Of a stretch of 64,000 nucleotides of DNA, positions 44,970-54,942 are shown one piece after another. Location: assembly GCF_000213175.1 (NCBI RefSeq), contig NW_009799100.1, forward strand, positions 1-64,000. Direction: 5' to 3'. Every line of letters starts with the position of its first letter. Positions within the stretch are counted from its first letter, which is position 1. Source of the DNA: Neurospora tetrasperma FGSC 2508 (taxonomy: Eukaryota; Ascomycota; Sordariomycetes; Sordariales; Sordariaceae). The notes below the pieces were generated by a model that had not been told where the DNA came from, did not search any database, and saw only the letters and a list, made by a program, of their open reading frames with translations. The position numbers and the translations under genes were made by a program.

Positions 44970-45446
44970 GCTGGAAAGGGAGCAGTGGTAACATGTAGTA
45001 GCGATAAGTTTGGGTGTGGATAACAGATCATGATACCTCTAAACAGTATTGGCGTAGTAGTCATAGCGGTAATTCTCTGTTGGCAAATTTCACTATTCTG
45101 AAGGGTTGACAGCGGGAACAGAAGAAAGCAGGGAAGTAGAAGGTACCTAGTTTGAAAATATGATGTACTCATGACTTACACGTGCCTTTTCAGTCACATA
45201 CAGCTACAAGCCTTGGACACTGCACCATAGAAAGTGTCTGACTGTCTGTAAACGTATGCTTACCTCTGATGTAGCCTAGCTCCAGCACAATTAGCAATAT
45301 GAATGGTAATATGGGCATATTTGGGTGGTTCATGTCGTCATTATTATGTTTGTACAAGATCAAGCGCCGCCAATGTATACAGAAAAAGTGTGTGGTATCG
45401 CTTTCAACTATCCAACTCCCATCCAGAGTCCAGACCCTGGGTTTGT
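44970..45446. other. Convergent intergenic region
   Basis: About 480 bases between the unrecognised gene and the thiolase 3' end. It contains AGGTACCTAG near 45142 and no coding signal. Confidence 0.45.
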
Positions 45447-46755
45447 TTACTGTTCGTTGACGAAAAGACCAGCCATGCCCATACCAGTACCAATGCACAT
45501 GCTTGTCAACAGAATCTTCTTGCCCGATTTCCTGCACTCGGCCAAACCAGTGACAATCTGTCTAGCACCGGTGGCACCGAGGGGATGGCCGAGGGCAATG
45601 GCACCACCGCGGGGGTTCATCTTGTTCCAGTCGAGCTGGAGCTTGTCACGGCAGTAGACAGCCATGGAAGCGAAAGCCTCGTTGACCTCGACGACATCGA
45701 TATCGTTGAGGGTGAGGCCGTACTGGTTGAGAAGCTTGGGGATGGCGATGGAGGGGCCGATACCCATGATGCGAGGAGCCAGACCAGCAACGGTGGAGCC
45801 GACGTACTTGCCGAGAATGGGCTGACCGAGCTTGACGGCGGTAGAGCGCTTCATGAGCAAGATAGCAGCGGCGCCATCGGTAACCTGGGAGGCGTTACCG
45901 CCCGTGGTGGTGGGACCCCACTGGGGGAAGGCAACGCGGATCTTGGAGAGACTCTCGGCAGTAGTGCCGGGGCGGATACCTTCATCCTTGGTGAGGGTGA
46001 CGTCCTTCCACTCGCCATTGGCGTCCTTGACGCGGGTCTTGATGGGGACGATCTCGTCGTCGAAGAGGCCGGCCTTTTGGGCGCGCTCGGCACGCTGGAA
46101 GGACTCGGCGGCGTACTTGTCCATTTCCTCGCGGGTGATGCCGAAGTCACGGCTAACGTTCTCCGAGGTCCAGCCCATGGGCTGCATGCAGTCGGCCGAC
46201 TCTTGGGACTGGGAGGTGACGGCCACGTCGAAGGGCTGCTCGAGGGCGTCGCCGCCAACGCTCATGGACTCGGCGCCCATGGCGATACCGACCTCGATGG
46301 AGCCGCACGAGATGGCGTGGGCAATGTCGGCGACAGCCTTGAGGCCCGAGGAGCAGAAGCGGTTGAGCGAGTAGGCACCAGCGGTGTTGGGGAAGCCGGC
46401 AGCAAGGGCGGCGGCACGAAGCTTGTAGGCGGCCTTGCCATCGGAGACCTGCAACCACACAGCCATTAGCCTCTGCATGTGACAGTCAGTGACAAACAAT
46501 GTTGCGTACATTACCCATGGCAATATCCTCGACAAGCGCGGGATCCATATTGCAGCGCTCTTTGACCTCCTTAAGGGTGGCATAGGCGAGATACTCGAGC
46601 GAGGTGTCCTTGAAGCCGCCCTTCTTGGCCTTGGTGAGAGGGGTGCGGATGGCGAGGGTGATGACAATGTCGTCGGGGTTCTTGGCTGTGATGTTGCTCA
46701 GAGCGGTACCTGGGGTCAGGTGCTTGAGGATGGAACCGAGACGTTCGACGGCCAT
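45447..46755 (-). CDS. 3-ketoacyl-CoA thiolase, peroxisomal
   Basis: Last enzyme of fatty-acid beta-oxidation, cleaving 3-ketoacyl-CoA with CoA to acetyl-CoA. 415 residues; exons 46755-46510 and 46448-45447 with a 61-nt intron (46449-46509) that joins EDIAMGN to VSDGKAAYK. The N-terminus contains a textbook PTS2 signal, RLGSILKHL at residues 5-13 (R-L-x5-H-L), pointing to peroxisomal import. The nucleophile is Cys114 (NRFCSSGLKA), the His-containing motif is GGAIALGHPLGATGAR, and the second Cys lies in CIGTGMGMAG, all intact. A CCTCGG site (minus strand) lies about 270 bases upstream, fitting fatty-acid induction. Confidence 0.96.
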
Positions 46756-47021
46756 TGTGACTGTTGTTGTGTTTGTTTGTTTGTTTTGGTGGTGATGGCT
46801 TGGCTTGGCTTGGGTTGGGAGACGAGTGAGGTTATCCGGCGGCGGGAGTTGGAATCGACAACGGCAAGGAGACGACAGACGGTGACAAAGACGAAGACGC
46901 GGCTGTTGTCGTGGTTAAAAGGGATCGGCCATGATGGGCTGGCGGAAGTAGTGGCGGCATCTTCCACTTCGTTGATGGAACAATCCAATGCGACTGGAAC
47001 GGAAGAGTGGGGTTGTGTTTG

Positions 47022-47027
47022 CCGAGG
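47022..47027 (-). promoter_or_regulatory. CCTCGG site, possible FarA/FarB-type element
   Basis: Read on the minus strand, the transcribed direction of the thiolase gene, this is CCTCGG, about 270 bases upstream of its ATG. In other ascomycetes CCTCGG mediates fatty-acid induction of beta-oxidation genes. A single six-base match is weak evidence. Confidence 0.35.
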
Positions 47028-48175
47028 CACAGCGGGAAGTGGAAGTGGAAGTCGGGTGTGAGAGTGGCAGCGAGTGGTCTGTTGTCGACGGATGTCAGTC
47101 AGGGTTGAGTTGGTGTTTGGGTTTCATTGTTACTGGCTGTTAGTGGAACATTGGGGTAAAGAGATCCTGTCGTGGGTTCGTTGCCGCTGGAGACATCAAA
47201 TTGTCCGGGGCGAACCGATTTCCCCGCATGGGCTTGACGGGGATTTCCCAGACTGCCACATCAGTCCTTAACAGCTGCCTCTCAAGACGCACTGACCATC
47301 GTTCAACTGATAGTCGGGCACTTGCAACGGCCGGGCGGCCCGCGGGCAAACATGCAACCCCACCGCTCGGCAGTTCATCCTATTTCCTCCACTGGAGTTC
47401 ATTCAACACCACCATCATGACCTCTTTTTTGAGGCACTACGTACCTTACAGGGAGTCAGATCCAACAAACATCACCTCAACGACAAAACCTCCTGACCAT
47501 TACAGAACCGCGACTCGAGACAGTCTCGAGATATCTACCTATCTGACATCATGGTCATCAAGTGGCTCACCGTGGCTCACCGTGGCTGGCGGACATGGTC
47601 TGGCTGGGGCTGACAACGAACAGTTCTCGTTTCTATCTTCTTCCTCTTTTCTTTTCTTTTCTTCTTGGCGTCATGGGGCTTTTAGTACTGTACCTGAAGA
47701 TGGCGTCTCTGGCTCCTCCATCGATGGCTGCTTATCTTTAGCCGCACTCCCGTCTCAGCTCGCATGCCGTCAGCTCGCTTGCCGTCAGCCCGCAGACGCC
47801 ATCGAATTTCCACATCGGGACGGAAATGTTTCTCTGGGCGCTGTCGACGCGCCTGACTGGGCGGTTGCAAAGTGGCAAATACGAGGCTCGGCGACCGTCA
47901 TGAAGGAAGAAAAATAAAAATCTTTGATGGCCCTCTCTCTACTTGCTGACCTGATGAAATTTAGACTTCCAGATCCCAGCTTCCACCTTCAGGTCCCACG
48001 ACATTCAGCGAGAACAAGGCTGGCTCCCGTCGATACGACTTTCGTAAAGCTGGTCCAAGTAACTATCCGTCAGATCTCCGGCGTCGCGTCTGTCGAGTCG
48101 TCAGCAACAACCGCTGATTGCGAACAAGTTCAATTCCAACAACTTCGACTTCAATTACAGAAGAAAACGCCTTCG

Positions 48176-48200
48176 ATCCCATCCCATCCCATCCCATCCC
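48176..48200 (+). repeat. ATCCC pentanucleotide repeat in GH128 leader
   Basis: Five perfect ATCCC units ending 26 bases before the ATG of the GH128 gene, so within its 5' leader. Confidence 0.85.
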
Positions 48201-48226
48201 ATCCTCACCACACCCGCGCCATCGAC

Positions 48227-49281
48227 ATGTTTACCCGAGCCATTGCGGCCGCCGCCAGCCTCCTGGTCGCATCCGCTTCCGCCAACTCCAAGCGCGGCCT
48301 GGTCTTCACTCCTAACTCGACCTTCCCGGACGACGCCTACATTTGGACTGCCCCTCCCACCGACTTGACATGGTACTATAACTACAAACCGCTGCCTTCC
48401 CAAATCTACTCGAACGTGTCCCAATCAGACTTTGAGTTTGTCCCCATGCTCTGGGGCGCTCCCTCCGACATCAGTGACAAGTCCTTCTACAATACCATCA
48501 AGACCTTGATCGACGAGCGCGGTGTCAATGTCACCCACATCCTAACGTTCAACGAGCCTGATGGACCCGGGCAGTATGGCGGTAGCGACATTGACCCCGA
48601 GGTGGCCGCCCAGGTGTGGGTGAACAACATTGTGCCGTTGCAGGAGGATTACAAGGCACTAAGAGTAGGGCTGCCGGCTTGTACGGGTGCTCCCGCGGGC
48701 ATGGAGTGGTCCAAGAAATTTCTAGAGGCTTGTTCTGGTCTGATCAGTGAGGGTGAAAAGACCAAGAACTGCACCTTCGACTTTGTCCCCATCCACTGGT
48801 ATGGCAATTTCGAGGGGCTGGCTAGTCATATGGGAGAATATTCTGCTGCGTAGGTCAACTCCTTTCTCCCGCCTCTTCATTTCTACCTCTCCGCGAGCAC
48901 AGGCTGACCTCCGAACTGCACAGCTTTCCCAACAAGTCCATGTGGGTCACCGAGTACAATCTCGCCAATGCCAACCTACAAGAGACCCAAGCTTTCTACA
49001 CAACGTCAGCGGAATACTTGGACCGGCTGGACTTTGTCGAAAGATACTCCCTTTTTGGCGCTTTCCGCTCCGATGTGTCCAATGTTGGCCCTAATGCTGC
49101 CATGTTGAACCGTGATGGCGAGTTGACAGACATTGGGGCTTGGTACCTTGGGAGACAGGCCACCGGTGTTGATCCGAACAGTGGTAAGGGTGGTAAGGAT
49201 TCGGGTGCGGTGAGGATGCCGACTCCCCGCCTTGTGACTTTGCTACTTGTCTCCTTGCTTGGTTTGGTGAACTTTGCGTAA
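48227..49281 (+). CDS. GH128 (Asl1-like) beta-1,3-glucanase, GPI-type
   Basis: Cell-wall glycoside hydrolase of 326 residues; exons 48227-48849 and 48924-49281 with a 74-nt intron. A signal peptide covers residues 1-19 (MFTRAIAAAASLLVASASA). The acid/base residue is probably Glu110 in ILTFNEPDG and the nucleophile Glu218 in MWVTEYN, matching the two catalytic glutamates of family GH128. Several NxS/T glycosylation sites are present. The C-terminus, after a Gly/Ser/Lys linker, is a hydrophobic tail (LVTLLLVSLLGLVNFA) typical of GPI attachment, so the protein is likely on the plasma membrane or wall. Family members cut beta-1,3-glucan; a role in wall remodelling is inferred. Confidence 0.9.
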
Positions 49282-50453
49282 TGACTGATCGACGAATGCA
49301 AGATAGACAGAGCGTTGATTCTTCCTAGAGGTATGTATTCTTTTTGGTGGTTGGGCTTTGTTGGTTATTTTCTTCAAAATCCATACCTTAGATAGAGCTG
49401 CTCTTTGGCTTTAGGTGGCTAGCGTAGATGCCTGCTTGGCTATGAAAATTGTCTATACCTTTACTTACCTTCATGTTTACTCTTCCGCATGGATCACACC
49501 GAATGTGTGGCATTATGGCATTGACACTTTCACGACCTCTTTCTCAGACCTCGAGCCGTTATCCACCCCCCCTGTCCGATATCCACGCGGCCAAGGATGC
49601 TCATTCATGCCCAGCCATCCCCAGGAAAGGGTTACAATGCTGATCTGACTAGGGGTTCCCCCGTCAGTGACACCGGACGTCTCGTCTTGGCCAGCGTCCC
49701 TACCAATTGCACGTGTATCCCCCGACCTCACCTCTCAGCTCTCTCGCTTTATTTACAGATCGCCAGAGCTCTACATTCAGCATTCGATCGCCACGTCGTT
49801 CTTCAACCCGTATCTTCAGGGGCCGAGAGGGGCAGAGGGGTTCAAGGGGCTCAACAATCCCCACCTCAACCTTATGCACGCCCGTTGCAATCCCTGTTTT
49901 TTTGAAGAACCCAAGCGAACCATCCAATAAATAGCATTATAAAATAGGCCGTTGTGCCCACCGGACCCGCTTGACATTCATTAGTTCCGCGTGCGGAACC
50001 ATGCGGCCGCCTCCAAAGCTCTTCAAGACGACAGGAATGGCCAGTCCGAGGTTCATCGGCTTCTCAAGCTTGCGGCATGCTAATTTTGTTGGAAACTGTC
50101 ACCGCTTTCTCCCACGTTCCACTTACCATGTGCGCATGTCACCGCTTAGCGTTCACCGTTACAAACCCTTGCGCCGCTAGCACAACAGTTTGACAACACC
50201 GCCCGCAGAATCACGATTCCCCCGCTCAACAGTGGCAACCGTTGAGCCAGGCACCGTGATGGGAAAACGTGTCCTGGACTGGATGTAAGGATGTCCCCCG
50301 TGGGGCGGCAAGCTTGGGTGGTGATATACATATAAAAGGACAAGAAAGGGACCCTGATATTCTGACTTTTGGATGCTCTACCATCTTCTCACTCATCTTT
50401 CTCCCATCCATCCTCATCTCAGTTTCCCAAGAGACACCATCACCACATTCAAT
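49282..50453. other. Intergenic region upstream of aldehyde dehydrogenase
   Basis: About 1.2 kb, with GH128 and the aldehyde dehydrogenase in the same orientation. Overlapping frames at 49597-49934 on both strands have no recognisable content. A TATAAAAG box at 50331-50338 lies about 116 bases before the next ATG. Confidence 0.5.
50331..50338 (+). promoter_or_regulatory. TATA box of aldehyde dehydrogenase gene
   Basis: TATAAAAG within CATATAAAAGG, about 116 bases upstream of the ATG, followed by a CT-rich leader. Confidence 0.55.
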
Positions 50454-52024
50454 ATGGCTTCTACCACAGACTACAAGATTGACTTTACCGTATGTCCTCT
50501 CTCTCCCCCTTCACTGCCTTCTTCCGCGTCTCGTGGGCTGCCCCTGTTGTCTTCATCCCACACCTGAGCCACCTTGTACTAACGCATCTCCAGAACTTCT
50601 ACAACATCATCAACAATGAGTTGAAGTCAACCCCCACCACCCGGGCCGCCATCAACCCCTCCACCTTGGCCCCCCTTCCTGCCGTGCCCGTCTCTACCAA
50701 GGCCGATGTCGACGCCGCTGTCTCGGCCGCCAAGGCTGCCTTCCCCTCGTGGCGTGACACGCCCATTGAGAAGCGTGCCGCACTCCTCAACACCTTTGCG
50801 GATGCCATCATGGCCAACTTTATGGACTTTGCCTCTCTGCTTGCGCTTGAGGGCAAGCCCCCCACGGCGGCGCAGTTCGAGGTTGACTTTGCTGTCAAGC
50901 ACTTGAAGGGGACGGCGCAGCTGAGGTTGGAGGACGAGGTGATTGAGGATAACGAGGAGAAGCTAACCAAGATTCGGTACACTCCCCTTGGTGTCGGCGT
51001 CGGTATCGTCCCCTTCAACTACCCCTTCTTCCTGGGTCTCGGCAAGATGGGACCCGCCGTGTTGGCTGGAAACGCCTTCATCTGGAAGCCTTCGCCCTAC
51101 ACGCCCAACACGGCGCTGAAGCTCGTTGAGCTGGCCGCCAAGATCTTCCCCCCTGGTGTTGTCCAGGCTTTGTCTGGCGAGGAGGACTTGGGTCCCTGGT
51201 TGACTGCTCACCCCGATATCCGCAAGATCTCCTTCACCGGCAGCACGCCGACGGGCAAGAAGGTCATGGCTGCCTGCGCCAGCACTCTCAAGCGCGTGAC
51301 GCTCGAGCTGGGCGGCAACGACGCGGCCATTGTTTGCGACGATGTCAACCTGGACGAGGTCGTGCCCAAGGTTGCTCTCGGCTGCTTCAACAACGCTGGC
51401 CAGGTCTGCGTTGACATCAAGAGACTATTCGTTCACGAGAAGATCTACGATCAGTTCCTGGCCAAGATGGTCGAGGTCGTCAAGACGTTCAAGTTCGGCG
51501 GGTCCGAAGACACCGAGGGCGCCTTCTTCCCTCCTGTCCAGAACGCGATGCAGTTCGAGAAGGTCAAGGAACTATTTACCTCGATTGAGAAGGAGGGCCT
51601 GAAGCCTGTTATTGGTGGCGAGGTCGAGGCCGAGGCGGGCGCGAAGAAGGGATACTACTTCAAGCCTACCATCATCGACAACCCGCCTGAGAACTCCAGA
51701 ATTGTGCAGGAGGAGCCGTTTGGCCCTATTGTGCCCGTCGTGAAGTGGGTCGGTGGTGAGGACGAGGTGGTCAGGATGGCCAACAACACCGATATGGGAT
51801 TGGGTGCCTCTGTCTGGAGCAAGGACTTGGAGAAGGCGGAGAGGATCGCCAGGAGGCTGGAGGCTGGCAGTCTCTGGATCAACACCCACCAGGACCTGGC
51901 GCCTAACGTGCCTTTTGGTGGCTTCAAGCAGTCCGGTATGGGCCACGACTGGGGTCTCATCGGTCTTAAGGGCTGGTGCAACACCCAGAGCTTGATGACG
52001 AGAAGGTCAGGCGGTATGTTCTAA
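50454..52024 (+). CDS. NAD(P)-dependent aldehyde dehydrogenase
   Basis: Soluble ALDH-superfamily enzyme of 488 residues that oxidises an aldehyde to an acid. A 12-codon first exon (50454-50489, MASTTDYKIDFT) is joined to 50594-52024 across a 104-nt intron. Catalytic residues are intact: Asn154 (PFNYPF), Lys177 (WKPSP), Glu250 (LELGGNDAA) and the nucleophile Cys284 (NNAGQVCVDIKR), with the cofactor loop FTGSTPTGKK at about 226. The C-terminus FGGFKQSGMGHDWG is typical. No signal or peroxisomal tag is seen, so it is cytosolic. The substrate cannot be told. The strong TATA box and the codon choice (many C-ending codons) suggest good expression. Confidence 0.94.
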
Positions 52025-52988
52025 GGAGGGAGCGATAGAATGCATTTATTAGAATAGTGAATTTACAGCAAAGCGTGTGATTTTTCATAGTGTACCTTAA
52101 GAGACATGATCCGGACCCAATCGTGACAGGTGTAAACTTCAGGTACATGTAGAAGTTGGCAGTAGGAGATGGTTAACTCACGGCTCCCAAATTCCGCAAC
52201 AGGCGGAGCTCTCCGCTTGGTCGATATCCCGGATTCCCCGGAACTGACATGACTAGGTATCACTTCGCAGTGCCTTTAACATCGGGATGATACCATTTCA
52301 TTGAGTGTTCGAAGAGGGACCAGAATTCAATGGGGTTGACAGTGCCGTGGTTACTGCTTGAGCTAGCAACGTGAAGGAGTGGTGAGTGAGCATCGTGCGT
52401 GAATCATGTTCCAAATGTCAGGAAGATTCAAATGGTGGACATGACGATATCGGGCAGTGTTTGGAAAAAGGTCGGTACGTGTAGGTACCTCTAGGTTCTT
52501 TTCTAGATGACGGGTACCTGATCTTCAGAAGGAGGCTTTCCCTATGAGGTAAGACAGAGCCATGACTGAGGCGCGGCAGTTCAATTGATCTAGATGTGCC
52601 GAGCTCTGAAATGCGAGGGGAGATGCAGTGGTCACTGGTCAGTGTGACAGTCAAGTCAGGATCTACACGAATTCGTCTTCGGGAATGAACGTTGGAAAGA
52701 TGTGGTCCGTGTGCGCACCTAATGCAGTGGTCCACACAGGCTTCACGGAGCTGGATGCGCGGCATTTGGTTGGTTGAAAATTCTCTTAGCGGTGAGCGTG
52801 AGAAGTCAACCTACACTAGAAATGCAGGGTGGTCTGACCACTGGAACTGGGCATCTTCCAACACTCATCCAGACCTATTCCCGACCGTCCATTTCCGAAG
52901 ACACCATCACCCATCACGCCCTCACAGCAGGAGTAGTCCTGGACATGGTGTGGGCCATTGCCAGGACCTTTTAGTTGCGGAAGGATAA

Positions 52989-52994
52989 CACGTG
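52989..52994. promoter_or_regulatory. CACGTG E-box, distal, phosphatase promoter
   Basis: Palindromic CACGTG about 470 bases upstream of the acid phosphatase. This is the core bound by PHO4/NUC-1-type regulators under phosphate starvation. Confidence 0.4.
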
Positions 52995-53313
52995 AGTTGG
53001 TTGAGCTTGCCAATTGGTTTTGAAAAAACAATATCCACGACGTCACTCTCCCCGTCGGGTCAACTCTCCCAATTTCCTGCAACAAAAAAAAAAAAAAAAA
53101 CGCTCGCCGGACCTGCATTAGGCGGTTGCCTAAAGTTCGCCATGTCTGTTGACTAATGTCTTTGACAGCTAGTAGGGTCGTATCTCTCGCCTAAGTCGTT
53201 GAGGTAGACAGGAGGCTAAACTCCACCACCTCACTCAACCAATATGGCTCGTCTTCAAGACCACATGCGAGCCATTGTCCGCCTTTCGGTAGATGCATCC
53301 AGTCGGACCCACG

Positions 53314-53319
53314 CACGTG
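53314..53319. promoter_or_regulatory. CACGTGT E-box, proximal, phosphatase promoter
   Basis: CACGTG followed by T, matching the NUC-1-type consensus CACGTG(G/T), about 145 bases upstream of the ATG and 50 bases upstream of the TATA box. Confidence 0.5.
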
Positions 53320-53369
53320 TTATGGACTACCGATTCAAAATAGTCGAGAATGTCGAGAATGTCGACGCA

Positions 53370-53377
53370 TATAAAAG
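53370..53377 (+). promoter_or_regulatory. TATA box of acid phosphatase gene
   Basis: TATAAAAG, about 85 bases upstream of the ATG. Confidence 0.55.
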
Positions 53378-53460
53378 CAGCAGTATGACCTCCGGATAGG
53401 GACAGGGAGAGCACCTAGGAATCCAACAACGAACCATTCTTTCTACGTCGTCTTACAACA

Positions 53461-54942
53461 ATGAGGTTCAGTGACCTACTCGTGGCTGCGGCCACGGCGA
53501 ATGCCTACACCATGAACTCCCAGGTCCGCCTTGCCTACCACGGCGATAACGGCATGATGGTCAGCTGGAACACCTTCGATGTCGTCAAGAACCCTTCTGT
53601 CCAGTGGGGCCTCTCGCAGAACCGTCTGGACCAGATTGCGACCTCCGACGTCTCCGTCACGTATCCCACTTCGCAGACCTACAACAACCACGTGCTGATC
53701 AGCGGCCTCCGCCCCGATACGACTTACTTCTACAAGCCGTTGCAGCTCATGAACAGCACTACCGAAGTCTTCAACTTTACGACGAGCCGTGAGGCTGGTG
53801 ACAACACCCCCTTCTCGGTCGCCGTCGTCGTCGACCTCGGTACCATGGGTAGCAAGGGCCTGACCACATCTGCGGGCACTAGCGTGGCGAGCACCAACAT
53901 TCTTCAGCCAGGAGAGAAGAACACCATCGACTCGCTGGAAGCCAACATCGACAACTTCGACTTCCTCTGGCATGCGGGCGACATTGCCTACGCCGACTAC
54001 TGGCTCAAGGAAGAGATCCATGGATTCCTGCCCAACACAACCATTCAGGGAGGCGCCGCCGTGTACGAGTCCATCCTGAACGAGTTCTATGACGAAATGA
54101 TGCCCATCACCGCCCGCAAGCCCTACATGGTGGGCCCCGGCAATCACGAGGCCAACTGTGACAATGCCGGCACCACGGACAAGGTGCACAACATCACGTA
54201 CGACAGCAGTATCTGCATGATGGGCCAGACCAACTTCACCGGCTTCAAGAACCACTTCCGCATGCCTAGCGACGTCTCCGGCGGCACCGGAAACTTCTGG
54301 TACAGCTTCGACCACGGCATGGTGCACTTCATCCAGCTCGATACCGAGACCGACCTGGGCCATGGTTTCATCGGCCCCGACCAGACTGGCGGATCTGAGG
54401 GTTTCACCGGTGTTGACCCGGTCAATGCCACCATGAATGCGCAGACCAACTGGCTTGAAGCCGATCTGGCGGCCGTTGACCGCTCCAAGACTCCGTGGGT
54501 CGTTGTGGCCGGCCACCGTGCCTTCTACCTCAGCAACACCGGTGATACCTGCCCGACCTGCAAGGACGTCTTCGAGCCGTTGCTGCTCAAGTACAACGTT
54601 GACCTGGTGCTGTCGGGCCATTCGCACATCTACGAGCGCCTCGCACCAATCGCCGACGGCAAGATTGATCCCAACGAGCTGGAGAATCCCTCCTCCCCCT
54701 GGTACATCACCAACGGTGCCGCTGGCCACTACGACGGCCTCGACTCCCTCGATAGCCCCCGCCAGCCCTACAGCCGCTTCGGCCTTGACACGTCCAACGC
54801 CACCTACGGCTGGAGCCGCCTGACCTTCCACAACTGCACTCACCTGACTCACGATTTTGTCGCCAGCAACAACGACACCGTCCTTGACTCCGCCACTCTG
54901 TTCAAGGCCCGTACTTGCGACCAAGATCGTAGGCGCCACTGA
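53461..54942 (+). CDS. Secreted purple acid phosphatase (metallophosphoesterase)
   Basis: Extracellular enzyme releasing phosphate from organic esters; 493 residues in a single exon. A short signal peptide (MRFSDLLVAAATANA) is followed by an N-terminal fibronectin-like domain (about 20-110) and the metallophosphoesterase domain. All seven metal ligands of the family can be placed: Asp125 (VVDLG), Asp174 and Tyr177 (GDIAY), Asn228 (GNHE), His352 (AGHRAF), His387 and His389 (GHSHIYER). The first motif reads VDLG rather than the usual GDLG/GDMG, but the Asp is kept. Numerous NxS/T sites fit a secreted glycoprotein. CACGTG boxes upstream suggest phosphate-starvation control. Very C-rich third codon positions produce a long antisense frame, which is not a gene. 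Confidence 0.95.
   Translation: MRFSDLLVAAATANAYTMNSQVRLAYHGDNGMMVSWNTFDVVKNPSVQWGLSQNRLDQIATSDVSVTYPTSQTYNNHVLISGLRPDTTYFYKPLQLMNSTTEVFNFTTSREAGDNTPFSVAVVVDLGTMGSKGLTTSAGTSVASTNILQPGEKNTIDSLEANIDNFDFLWHAGDIAYADYWLKEEIHGFLPNTTIQGGAAVYESILNEFYDEMMPITARKPYMVGPGNHEANCDNAGTTDKVHNITYDSSICMMGQTNFTGFKNHFRMPSDVSGGTGNFWYSFDHGMVHFIQLDTETDLGHGFIGPDQTGGSEGFTGVDPVNATMNAQTNWLEADLAAVDRSKTPWVVVAGHRAFYLSNTGDTCPTCKDVFEPLLLKYNVDLVLSGHSHIYERLAPIADGKIDPNELENPSSPWYITNGAAGHYDGLDSLDSPRQPYSRFGLDTSNATYGWSRLTFHNCTHLTHDFVASNNDTVLDSATLFKARTCDQDRRRH

Larger units (their letters stand above)
46756..48226. promoter_or_regulatory. Divergent intergenic region, thiolase / GH128
   Basis: About 1.5 kb between two 5' ends. An open frame at 47201-47917 is Ser/Thr-rich, includes an internal short repeat (CGTCAGCTCGC-type, near 47755-47795) and has no family signature, so it is not called. 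Repeated GTGGCTCACC units lie near 47563-47583. Confidence 0.45.
52025..53460. other. Intergenic region upstream of acid phosphatase
   Basis: About 1.4 kb. It contains GTAGGTACCTCTAGG at about 52481, a 17-base poly-A run (53084-53100), two CACGTG E-boxes, a doubled GTCGAGAAT (53343-53360) and a TATA box. No extra gene is supported. Confidence 0.5.

Noticed and set aside
46192-46199. A seventh exact TCGGCCGA
   Set aside because: It lies inside the thiolase coding sequence and is not near a cluster gene; treated as chance.
45303-46469. A 388-codon + strand frame opposite the thiolase
   Set aside because: Low-complexity Gly/Leu/Asp composition, produced by the complement of biased thiolase codons.
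47201-47917. A 238-codon frame between thiolase and GH128
   Set aside because: Ser/Thr-rich with short internal repeats, no signal, no domain and no clear promoter; more likely 5' regulatory DNA.
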